DNA from: an uncultured Bacteroidales bacterium
Lineage (GTDB): Bacteria > Bacteroidota > Bacteroidia > Bacteroidales > Muribaculaceae
DNA: 64,000 nt
Direction of reading: 5' to 3'
Assembly (NCBI GenBank): GCA_902776435.1
Contig: CACYQB010000001.1
Span: 124,001-188,000 of the forward strand
Shown here: positions 52,614 to 60,256 of the stretch, in pieces
Numbering within the stretch: the first letter of the stretch is position 1
Layout of the letters: each line of letters starts with the position of its first letter
Notes under the pieces: model-generated
Databases searched by the model: none
What the model saw: the letters and a program-made list of their open reading frames with translations, nothing else
What the model was told of the DNA's origin: nothing
Position numbers and translations under genes: made by a program

Positions 52614-55278
52614 ATCAATGAATATCAAACATATACTGCTGGCTATGGTGGCGCTTGCCGCTATCACGCCAGTGGCAGTGAATGCCCAGGAAACCCTGAC
52701 GGTAAACGATACCATTTATAATCCCAAGATAGTTTTCACGGGAACGCCGACGGCCTATGAAATCGCGGGCATCCGTGTGCAGGGTGTCGATAACTATGAT
52801 GAGAACATCATCATCGGTTATTCGGGACTTGCTGTCGGTCAACGCATCGACATCCCCGGTGACGACATCAAGTCGGCGGCAAAACGCTTCTGGCGTCAAG
52901 GCCTGTTTTCCAAGGTGCAGATCCTGGTCGAGAAAATTTACCATGACCAGGCTTGGCTGGTGTTCAACCTGCGCCAGCAGCCACGTGTCTCGGAGGTGAA
53001 CTATAACGGCATGAAGGGTGGCGAGAAAAAGGATATTATCGAGCGCTTGGGATTCCAGCCCGGTAGCCAGATGACACCCAACATCGCAGACCGCATCAAG
53101 GTCATCGTCGAGAAGTATTATGCCAATAAGGGCTTCGGCAAAGCCACGTGCGAGGTCGTTCAAGTGCCTGACCTGAGCAAGCAGAACGAGGTCATCGTCA
53201 ACATCAATGTGGATAAGCACGAGAAAATCAAGGTGCACAAGATCTACATCGATGGCAATGAGGTGCTGAGCGACTCCAAGATCAAGCGCACGATGAAAAA
53301 GACCAACGAGAAGACTAACCTGTGGAAAATCTTCTCGCAGAAGAAGTTTGTCCAGAGCGACTATGAGAACGATAAGCAGCTCATCATCGACAAGTATAAC
53401 GAGAAAGGTTACCGTGACGCCGTTATCGTGGCCGACAGTGTTGTTAAGTATGATGAAAAGAGCGTTGACGTTTATCTCAAGGTGGATGAGGGCAAGCGCT
53501 ACTATATCTCGGATATCACCTGGGTGGGTAATACCGTTTATCCGTCAGTCATTCTGAACGATGTGCTCGGCATTAAGAAGGGCGATGTCTATAACCAGAA
53601 ACTGCTCAACAAGCGCACCCAGGAGGATGATGACGCTGTGGCTAACCTCTACCTCAACAACGGTTACCTGTTCTACCAGCTGATTCCCATCGAGAGCAAG
53701 ATCGAGGGCGACAGCATCAATCTCGAGATGCGTATGTTTGAGGGTAAGCAGGCACGTATTAATAAGGTGGTCATCAACGGTAACGACCGCCTGTACGAGA
53801 AGGTGGTGCGCCGCGAGTTGCGCGTTCGTCCGGGTGACCTATTCTCTAAGGAAGACCTCATGCGCTCTGCCCGCGAGATTGCCCAGACCGGTCACTTCGA
53901 CCCTGAGAAGATGGACATCCGCCCCGAACCTAATCCCGATAATGGTACCGTAGATATCATCCTCAACCTCGAGAGCAAGGCCAATGACCAAGTCGAGCTG
54001 AGTGCCGGTTGGGGCCAGACGGGTGTCATTATCAAGGCATCGCTGAAGTTCACCAACTTCTCAATCCAGAATCTGCTGCATCCCTCATCCTTCAAGGGCT
54101 TGATTCCGCAGGGTGACGGTCAGACCTTTACCATCAGCGCTCAGACCAATGCCAAGTACTACCAGGCCTATAGCGTGTCGTTCCTCGACCCGTGGTTTGG
54201 CGGCAAGCGTCCCAACTCGTTGTCGGTATCGGCCTTCTATAGCCGCCAGACGGGTATCAACCAGTCTTACTATAGCCAGTTGTACCAGAATGCTATGTAC
54301 AACTATGCCAACTCGATGTATGGTTATGGTGGCTACGGCTACGGTTATGGTGGCTATGGCTATGGTGGTTACGGTGGCTACAATTATTATGAGAACGCTT
54401 ATGACCCCAACAAGTACCTGCAGATGGCGGGTGTGACCGTGGGCTTCGGTAAGCGTCTGAAGTGGCCCGATGACTACTTCACCTTCATGGCTTCATTGAG
54501 TTACCAGTGGTATAGCCTCAAGAACTGGGAGTACCTTTATTATATGAAGAACGGTGTGTCTAATTCAATCGTGTTGGGCTTGACCTTGTCGCGCAACAGT
54601 ATTGACAACCCGTTGTACACCCGTCGCGGTAGCTCGTTTACCCTGTCATTCAATGCCACGCCTCCTGCAAGCCTGTTCGGCAAGAAGAACTGGAGGGCAT
54701 TGAGCGAGAGCACGACCGAGGCTTCCAAGAAGGAACTTTATCGCTGGATCGAGTACTGGAAACTCAAGTTCTCGGCCCGTACCTATACGCCGCTCACCGA
54801 TCCCGATGGCCGCTGGACACTCGTGCTGATGACTCGTGCCGACATCGGTCTGCTGGGTAGCTGGAACAAGTGGCTGAAGTCACCGTTTGAGACCTTCTAC
54901 GTCGGTGGTGACGGTATGTCGGGTTCTTATACCTATGCGACCGAGACCATCGCCCTGCGTGGTTACGAGAATGGTGCGTTCACCCCCTACGGCAGCGAGG
55001 GTTATGCCTATAACCGCTACGTTGTGGAGCTGCACTTCCCGTTGATGCTTTCCCAGAGCGCTACCATCTATCCTCTCGTGTTCGTCGAGGCTGGTAATGC
55101 ATGGACCCATGTGAGAGACTTCAACCCGTTCAACATCAAGCGTTCGGCTGGTGTGGGTGCCCGCATCTTCCTGCCCATGATCGGTATGATGGGTATTGAC
55201 TGGGGCTATGGTTTCGATAAGGTCTTCGGCGAGAAGGGTGGCAGCAATTTCCACTTTGTTCTTGGCCAGGAATTCTAA
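52597..55278 (+). CDS. bamA: Outer-membrane assembly factor BamA (Omp85), Gly/Tyr-rich insertion
   Basis: The core of the BAM complex inserts beta-barrel proteins into the outer membrane. I use the ATG at 52597 (MRMKSKSMNIKHILLAM, with signal peptide ending VNAQ), which overlaps the uppS end by 17 nt; 52618 would avoid overlap. Five POTRA domains span about residues 45-450, followed by a C-terminal barrel with the typical end (HFVLGQEF). In the barrel a low-complexity stretch of Gly and Tyr (MYGYGGYGYGYGGYGYGG and more; about 569-592) forms an unusual loop. The gene is followed by the skp chaperones. Confidence 0.94.
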   Translation: MRMKSKSMNIKHILLAMVALAAITPVAVNAQETLTVNDTIYNPKIVFTGTPTAYEIAGIRVQGVDNYDENIIIGYSGLAVGQRIDIPGDDIKSAAKRFWRQGLFSKVQILVEKIYHDQAWLVFNLRQQPRVSEVNYNGMKGGEKKDIIERLGFQPGSQMTPNIADRIKVIVEKYYANKGFGKATCEVVQVPDLSKQNEVIVNINVDKHEKIKVHKIYIDGNEVLSDSKIKRTMKKTNEKTNLWKIFSQKKFVQSDYENDKQLIIDKYNEKGYRDAVIVADSVVKYDEKSVDVYLKVDEGKRYYISDITWVGNTVYPSVILNDVLGIKKGDVYNQKLLNKRTQEDDDAVANLYLNNGYLFYQLIPIESKIEGDSINLEMRMFEGKQARINKVVINGNDRLYEKVVRRELRVRPGDLFSKEDLMRSAREIAQTGHFDPEKMDIRPEPNPDNGTVDIILNLESKANDQVELSAGWGQTGVIIKASLKFTNFSIQNLLHPSSFKGLIPQGDGQTFTISAQTNAKYYQAYSVSFLDPWFGGKRPNSLSVSAFYSRQTGINQSYYSQLYQNAMYNYANSMYGYGGYGYGYGGYGYGGYGGYNYYENAYDPNKYLQMAGVTVGFGKRLKWPDDYFTFMASLSYQWYSLKNWEYLYYMKNGVSNSIVLGLTLSRNSIDNPLYTRRGSSFTLSFNATPPASLFGKKNWRALSESTTEASKKELYRWIEYWKLKFSARTYTPLTDPDGRWTLVLMTRADIGLLGSWNKWLKSPFETFYVGGDGMSGSYTYATETIALRGYENGAFTPYGSEGYAYNRYVVELHFPLMLSQSATIYPLVFVEAGNAWTHVRDFNPFNIKRSAGVGARIFLPMIGMMGIDWGYGFDKVFGEKGGSNFHFVLGQEF

Positions 55279-55377
55279 AAAACGAGAAGCGTTAAGTTAA
55301 TTTTTTAACGTTAACAAATAAACGATTTATATTATCTGCAGTCTAAAAACCGAAATTTTAAAATAATAATGAAAGAT

Positions 55378-55890
55378 ATGAAAAGAATAATTTTAATTGC
55401 AGTGACGCTTGTTGCCGGCTTCATGGCCGCCAACGCGCAGAAGTTTGCTCTTGTGGATATGGAGTATGTGCTCAAGAACATCCCCGCCTATGAGATGGCC
55501 AATGAGCAGTTGAACCAGGTATCGCAGCGCTGGCAGCGCGAGGTTGACGAACTCAAGAAGGAGGCCGACACCATGTACAAGAACTACCAGGCTGACATGG
55601 TCTTCCTGACCGACGACCAGAAGAAGAAGAAAGAGACCGAGATCACCGAGAAGGAGAAAGAGGCTCAGCAGCTGCAGTACAAGTACTTTGGTCCCCAGGG
55701 CGAGTTGTTCAAGAAGCGCCAGTCGCTCATCAAGCCCATCCAGGACGACGTGTATAACGCCTGCAAGAAGGTGTGTGAGGAGCGTGGTTTCCAGGTCATC
55801 TTTGATCGCGCCAGCAGCCAGAGTATCATCTTTGCCTCGCCGCGCATCGATGTGAGCAACGAGGTGCTCGAGAAGATGGGCTATAAATAA
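55378..55890 (+). CDS. OmpH/Skp-family periplasmic chaperone 1
   Basis: This 170-residue protein (ATG 55378; MKRIILIAVTLVAGF) has a signal peptide ending NAQ, then the Skp core: KFALVDMEYVLKNIPAYEMA followed by a long Lys/Glu-rich coiled coil (about 45-110) and a C-terminal VIFDRASSQSIIFASPRIDV segment. Skp holds unfolded outer-membrane proteins in the periplasm. An in-frame ATG at 55369 adds three residues. It is separated by about 100 nt from bamA and 86 nt from the next paralog. Confidence 0.92.
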   Translation: MKRIILIAVTLVAGFMAANAQKFALVDMEYVLKNIPAYEMANEQLNQVSQRWQREVDELKKEADTMYKNYQADMVFLTDDQKKKKETEITEKEKEAQQLQYKYFGPQGELFKKRQSLIKPIQDDVYNACKKVCEERGFQVIFDRASSQSIIFASPRIDVSNEVLEKMGYK

Positions 55891-55893
55891 GGT

Positions 55894-55921
55894 TTTAGGC
55901 TTTAGGTATTAGGCTTTAGGT
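55894..55921 (+). repeat. TTTAGG-type heptad tandem repeat
   Basis: Four heptads (TTTAGGC, TTTAGGT, ATTAGGC, TTTAGGT) directly follow the first skp gene. The same TTTAGG unit occurs twice at 26993-27006 after the secreted hypothetical. Confidence 0.7.
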
Positions 55922-55976
55922 CTTATTATTAAGAAAAAGAACAATTATTATATAATAACGAAAATCAGTTTTAGAC

Positions 55977-56489
55977 ATGTTTAAAAGATTTATGCTCTTA
56001 GCCGTTACGGCTACCATGATGTGCCTTGCTGCACAAGCTCAGAAATTCGGTTATGTTAACACCAGTGAGATTTTCAACGTGATGCCTGAGAAGGCTACCG
56101 CCGAGAACACCCTCAAGCAGGTGAGTGACAAGTATGAGACCGAGTTCAAGAACCTGCAGGACGCTTTCCAGAAAAAGATGGCTGACTACGAGGCCGCTGA
56201 CAAGGATGCCAGCACTCCCCAGGCTATCAAGGACCGTCACAACCAGGAACTGCAGGATGATTACGTGAAGATTCAGAACTTCCAGCAGACCGCTGCCCAG
56301 GATTTGCAGCGTCAGCAGGACACCTTGCTTGCCCCGATTACCCAGAAGCTCCAGAACGCCATCCAGGCTGTGGGCGCTGAGGGCGGTTACACCTTCATCT
56401 TTGACCAGGCTGCCGGCTCGATTATCTATACCGGTACCAATGCCGAGGACGTGAGTGCCAAGGTGAAAGCCAAGTTGGGCATCAAGTAA
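55977..56489 (+). CDS. OmpH/Skp-family periplasmic chaperone 2
   Basis: This 170-residue paralog has a signal peptide (MFKRFMLLAVTATMMCLAAQ, then AQ), the start KFGYVNTSEIFNVMPEKATA and a Gln/Lys-rich coiled coil. The C-terminus (FIFDQAAGSIIYTGTNAEDV) matches the Skp tip/trimer-core. It resembles paralog 3 more than paralog 1: both contain the NVMPEKA/ELMPEKA motif. It ends in a strong terminator at 56531. Confidence 0.92.
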   Translation: MFKRFMLLAVTATMMCLAAQAQKFGYVNTSEIFNVMPEKATAENTLKQVSDKYETEFKNLQDAFQKKMADYEAADKDASTPQAIKDRHNQELQDDYVKIQNFQQTAAQDLQRQQDTLLAPITQKLQNAIQAVGAEGGYTFIFDQAAGSIIYTGTNAEDVSAKVKAKLGIK

Positions 56490-56530
56490 TCACTGATTGC
56501 AACACACATAACACGATAATGCTAAGATGC

Positions 56531-56577
56531 GAAGTCCCGTATCGGCAGCAATGCCGGAACGGGACTTCTTGTTTTTT
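56531..56577 (+). terminator. Intrinsic terminator after skp 2
   Basis: GAAGTCCCGT (56531-56540) and ACGGGACTTC (56559-56568) pair perfectly, with an inner CGGC/GCCG stem, then TTGTTTTTT. Confidence 0.85.
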
Positions 56578-56586
56578 CCCTCATGG

Positions 56587-56618
56587 GTTGTGTGATTAAG
56601 AAAAAGTGATTACCTTTG
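56587..56618 (+). promoter_or_regulatory. Promoter upstream of the skp 3 gene
   Basis: GTTG (56587-56590), a 20-nt spacer and TACCTTTG (56611-56618) match the consensus. If used, the leader would carry the whole palindromic element at 56630-56822. Confidence 0.65.
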
Positions 56619-56629
56619 CTTAAAATAAC

Positions 56630-56822
56630 GTGAACTCGATGAAATCGTTTACTGAGATTCAATGCGTTAGCAACTCCCCCTCTAAGATTAGAGGGGGTGC
56701 CCAAAGGGCAGGGGCGTTGATGCTACTGTGACAATGTCCGCTTTCGGTGGCATCGACGCCCCCTGCCCCTCTTATCCAAGAGGGGGAGCTGAGATTCAGC
56801 AGTTTGTTTTCATCGAACTCAC
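56630..56822. repeat. BIME-like element: two inverted REP-type hairpin units
   Basis: The left unit has a perfect hairpin CCCCCTCTAA/TTAGAGGGGG (56676-56697) followed by GCCCAAAGGGC (56699-56709). The right unit is its mirror, with CCCCTCTT/AAGAGGGG (56766-56785). Shared GGGCAGGGG..CG and ATGC segments and end blocks (GTGAACTCGATGAAA at 56630-56644; inverted with 2 mismatches at 56808-56822) show the two halves are inverted copies. It sits between the terminator of skp 2 and the start of skp 3. Confidence 0.85.
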
Positions 56823-56857
56823 CATAATATAATAATGTGATAAAACAAGAAAGAACG

Positions 56858-57364
56858 ATGAAAAGATTTCTCATGATTGCCGCGGCGCTATTGCCGCTCG
56901 TGCTCATGGCTCAGGCCAGAATCGGTATAGTGAACTCACAACAGATTTTTGAACTCATGCCCGAGAAGGCGCAGGCCGAGGCGAAACTCAAGGCGTTGAG
57001 TGATCGCTATCACGCCGAGTATGAGTTGTTAAAGAGCGAGTTTGACAAGAAATATGCCGACTACCAGACGGTGGCTGCCGATGCCGCGATGCCCGAGACC
57101 ATCAAGGAGCGCCGTGTGCAGGAGTTGCAGGAGTGTGACAAAAAGATGCGGGAGTTTGAGCACCGTGCAGCCGACGATATCGCTGCGCAGCGTGCCGTTC
57201 TCACCAAGCCCTTGACCGACAAGATCCAGGCCGCCATCCGCAAGGTTGGTGAGCAAGGCGCCTATGATTTGGTGCTGGACACCGCTGTCACTCCTGTCGC
57301 CTATACTGGGCCTGCCACTATTGACATCACCCCGATGGTCAAAGCCCTGTTGGGCCTCAAGTGA
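56858..57364 (+). CDS. OmpH/Skp-family periplasmic chaperone 3
   Basis: The ATG at 56858 (MKRFLMIAAALLPLVLMAQA) gives 168 residues with signal peptide; a GTG frame 21 nt earlier is less likely. The core starts RIGIVNSQQIFELMPEKAQA and continues into an Ala/Lys/Glu coiled coil, ending with a Skp-like DLVLDTAVTPVAYTGPA segment. It is a tandem paralog of the two genes upstream, but is separated from them by a terminator, a promoter and a BIME-like element, so it is transcribed independently. Confidence 0.9.
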   Translation: MKRFLMIAAALLPLVLMAQARIGIVNSQQIFELMPEKAQAEAKLKALSDRYHAEYELLKSEFDKKYADYQTVAADAAMPETIKERRVQELQECDKKMREFEHRAADDIAAQRAVLTKPLTDKIQAAIRKVGEQGAYDLVLDTAVTPVAYTGPATIDITPMVKALLGLK

Positions 57365-57384
57365 TTTCAATAAACGGGTATAAA

Positions 57385-57423
57385 ACAAGAAAGCCTGCAT
57401 CAAGTGATGCGGGCTTTTCTTGT
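57385..57423. terminator. Bidirectional terminator of skp 3 and tRNA-His
   Basis: An 18-bp stem (57385-57402 with 57105-style partner 57405-57423; one wobble and one bulge) has A-rich and T-rich flanks on both strands and lies between convergent genes. Confidence 0.85.
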
Positions 57424-57426
57424 TAA

Positions 57427-57504
<78 letters not shown>

Positions 57505-57534
57505 ATGTATCGCATTTTCTCTCAAATGCGGGTG

Positions 57535-57566
57535 CAAAGATAATGCCATTTTTATAACTGTGCAAG
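57535..57566 (-). promoter_or_regulatory. Promoter of tRNA-His
   Basis: On the minus strand CTTG (57563-57566), a 20-nt spacer and TATCTTTG (57535-57542) match the consensus. A small hairpin CGCATTT/AAATGCG lies in the leader at 57511-57530. Confidence 0.8.
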
Positions 57567-57608
57567 TATTCAATCAAAAAAATCGTTGATTTTTTGTAAT
57601 TGTGACGG

Positions 57609-58805
57609 TTAGCGGTCGACAATCTCGGCGGGCGCATTGCGGTCACTTCCCTTGACAAACTCACCCATCGAGTACACGCCACGCAGATTGATGTCGCTGT
57701 CCAGCACCAGGATGTCGGCATCCTTACCGCGCTGCAAGGAGCCCTTGCGGTCATAGATGCCCATGATTCTGGCAGGTGTCTCGCTGGCCATCCTTACGGC
57801 ATCTTGCAGGGGTACATCAACGACGCGCACCATGGTCTTGATGAGGCGGTCCATGGTGGCGATGCTGCCGGCCAGAGCGCTACGGTCAGACAACTTGCAC
57901 ACGCCGTCCTCGATGATAACGCGCGGGTCAAAGGCATGCTCGCTCTCGCTGTCGGTCACGGCAAGGGCGTCGGTACACAGGGCGGTGCGTTCCACACCCT
58001 TGATGTGGTAAACCAGATTGAGCAGGGTGGAGGGAACGTGGATGCCGTCGGCAATGACTTCGACGGCCATGTCCTGGAGCAGATAGACGCTCTCGACGGT
58101 GCCAGCGTGCTTGAATTCACGCACGTTGTGGAAGCCGGGCATGCCATTGTAGAAGTGGGTTGCCAGTGTGTAGCCTGCATCCCAAGCCGCCTTGACATGT
58201 GGATACTCGGCTCCAGTGTGGCCGATGGCGGCGACAATGCCCTTTCCGGTGATGTACTTGCCCATTTCGACGGCACCGGGCAACTCGGGCGCCGTGTCCC
58301 AGCGGCGCATGCAGTCAAAGTCCTCGACGATGTGCATATACTCGTTGGGGTCAGGGATGCGGATGACTTCGGGCATCTGGGCACCAGCCTTGCTCGGGTT
58401 GAAGTAGGGGCCTTCCATATGCATGCCCATGATGGTGCAGTTGGGCTCCTTCATGATTTCGTCACACGTCTGGCAAGCCTTCTCCATCATCTCTATTGTG
58501 GAGGATGACAAGGTAGCATAGATGGCGGTGGTGCCGTGACGCAGGTGTGTCTTGGCGGCAGTATCAAAAGCCTCGCGGGTGCACTCCTGGAAGTCACATC
58601 CGCCTCCACCATGGCAATGCAGGTCAATGCCACCGGGCACCACATGCATTCCGTGGGCGTCGATGGCTTTGTCCATGCCGTCAAGCATGCGGCTGCTCTT
58701 ACTCACCTCCTTGATGCGGCTATCCTCAATAACGACCGAGCCGCCATTGATCCAACCCTCGGGAGTGAGCACATGACCATTGTAGATCTGAGTCAACATT
58801 AGCAA
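57609..58805 (-). CDS. nagA: N-acetylglucosamine-6-phosphate deacetylase
   Basis: This 398-residue amidohydrolase removes the acetyl group from GlcNAc-6-P, feeding amino sugars to glycolysis or to cell-wall synthesis. Metal and substrate motifs are GGIDLHCHGGGGCDF (about 58-72), MGMHMEGPYFNP (about 126-137), the IGHTGAEYPHVK region (about 195-206), and HFYNGMPGFHN (about 217-227). TATATTTG at 58836-58843 on the minus strand is a probable -7 box. A start two codons downstream is also possible. Confidence 0.94.
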   Translation of the reverse strand: MLMLTQIYNGHVLTPEGWINGGSVVIEDSRIKEVSKSSRMLDGMDKAIDAHGMHVVPGGIDLHCHGGGGCDFQECTREAFDTAAKTHLRHGTTAIYATLSSSTIEMMEKACQTCDEIMKEPNCTIMGMHMEGPYFNPSKAGAQMPEVIRIPDPNEYMHIVEDFDCMRRWDTAPELPGAVEMGKYITGKGIVAAIGHTGAEYPHVKAAWDAGYTLATHFYNGMPGFHNVREFKHAGTVESVYLLQDMAVEVIADGIHVPSTLLNLVYHIKGVERTALCTDALAVTDSESEHAFDPRVIIEDGVCKLSDRSALAGSIATMDRLIKTMVRVVDVPLQDAVRMASETPARIMGIYDRKGSLQRGKDADILVLDSDINLRGVYSMGEFVKGSDRNAPAEIVDR

Positions 58806-59330
58806 TCTTTTTTATCTTGTCTCCTACTTGACTTGCAAATATACATTGTTTTTTTATAGGTTGTATGTGGTGATTACATTTTTTTTGATTTCTTGACGAA
58901 TATTTTGGATAATCCGTCGCTGTGGGTTCTGATAGCGTTTTTATCGAGAATCGGACAGGACAGTGTAGAAACCAGTAAATGATTGGTCTTGATTTTTCAC
59001 GTGTTTGTCAACGTGATTTGTCTATTAGTCAAGAAGTCGCCATTAGCCGTTTTTTTAATCGGATTATTTTAACTTTCTTTGTATCGTAATATAGGCTTTG
59101 TGGCTATCGATATTCCAAATATTTACTGGAAATGATAGTATAGCCAATAGCAGTAATAGACTTAATCGTGTGTGTGTTTTGAAAGAAGGGGGGTATTTCC
59201 TGTTTGAAGGAAGTGCTCTCCTGTTTTTGTGGGCTTTATCAGAGGGCAATATGATGGCCGAAAATGATTAGAAGATGTTAAAAAGGGGGTATTTTTACTT
59301 AAAAATGACCTACACAGGCTCAGAAAATGT

Positions 59331-59360
59331 CTTGAAAATGAAAAAAAATTGCTAACTTTG
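59331..59360 (+). promoter_or_regulatory. Promoter of the glycogen-synthase-like gene
   Basis: CTTG (59331-59334), an 18-nt spacer and TAACTTTG (59353-59360) lie 26 nt before the ATG. The 58844-59330 spacer is A/T-rich and shows no gene I trust, only a loose inverted repeat around 59098-59140. Confidence 0.65.
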
Positions 59361-59385
59361 CATTATAAAATATACTGAAAAGAAC

Positions 59386-60183
59386 ATGGATGTAAAGAAA
59401 GTCTTATTCATATCACAAGAAATTGCTCCATACGTACCCGAGCGCCGTTTGTCCCAGATCGGAAGAATACTGCCTCAAGGTATTAAGGAACAAGGAATTG
59501 AAGAGCGCACTTTCATGCCCAAGTATGGAATGATTGCCGAGCGTAGCAACCAGCTTCACGAGATGATCAGGCTGTCGGGCATGAACGTCATCATCGATGA
59601 TACCGACCACCCGTTGATTATTAAGGTAGCGACCCTGCAGCAAGCCCATTTCCAGGTCTATTTCATTTATAATGAAGACTATTTTGCCAGCAGCCGCATC
59701 GATGAGTTGGAGATGAACTGCTCGACCCAGGATAATGACGAACGCAGCATGTTCTTTGTCCGGGCCGTCATCGAGTCAATCCGCAAGATGCGGTGGGTGC
59801 CCGACATCATCCAGTGTACCGGCTGGATTTCGGCTTTGGCGCCTGTTTACATCCGCACACTCTATGGTGACGATCCGTCATTCCGTGATGCCAAGATAGT
59901 TACCGCGCTGTTTAACGAACAATTACCAGCCCAATTGGATTCCCGCTTGAGCGAGAAAATGCACATGGACGGTGTGCCCAAGAATGCACTCAAGCCCATT
60001 GCTGGCAAGGAGTTGGACTTTGATGAACTGATGGCTTTATCGCTCAAGTACAGCGATGCTGTCATCCAGTGCGAGCCCAATGTCAGCGATAAGATTCTTG
60101 AGGCTGCCAGCAACTTGCCCAAGCTGGATTTCAGCGATGATGATGACGTCATGAAGGTGAAAGAGTTCTACGCTTCGCTGTAA
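59386..60183 (+). CDS. Glycogen/starch synthase-like N-terminal half protein
   Basis: This 265-residue protein matches only the N-terminal GT5 (starch synthase catalytic) domain: KKVLFISQEIAPYVPERRLS and WVPDIIQCTGWISALAPVYI are the family landmarks. The Lys-x-Gly-Gly-Leu nucleotide-sugar motif expected after EIAPY is missing (PERRLSQIG instead), and there is no C-terminal GT-B half. It is therefore probably not a working glycogen synthase. The same short protein followed by a DUF4270 lipoprotein occurs in Bacteroidetes, suggesting a shared role, unknown. The DUF4270 gene starts 73 nt downstream. Confidence 0.82.
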   Translation: MDVKKVLFISQEIAPYVPERRLSQIGRILPQGIKEQGIEERTFMPKYGMIAERSNQLHEMIRLSGMNVIIDDTDHPLIIKVATLQQAHFQVYFIYNEDYFASSRIDELEMNCSTQDNDERSMFFVRAVIESIRKMRWVPDIIQCTGWISALAPVYIRTLYGDDPSFRDAKIVTALFNEQLPAQLDSRLSEKMHMDGVPKNALKPIAGKELDFDELMALSLKYSDAVIQCEPNVSDKILEAASNLPKLDFSDDDDVMKVKEFYASL

Positions 60184-60256
60184 GAACACCGCCAGTAATG
60201 ACATCTTGCCGGTCTTTCTATATTCTTACATTAACGACTTGATCATTTTCGAGAAT

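Noticed and set aside
59064-59249. 61-codon minus-strand frame in the gap after nagA
   Set aside because: Has a hydrophobic stretch but no promoter, no family, and lies in A/T-rich DNA; too weak to call a gene.
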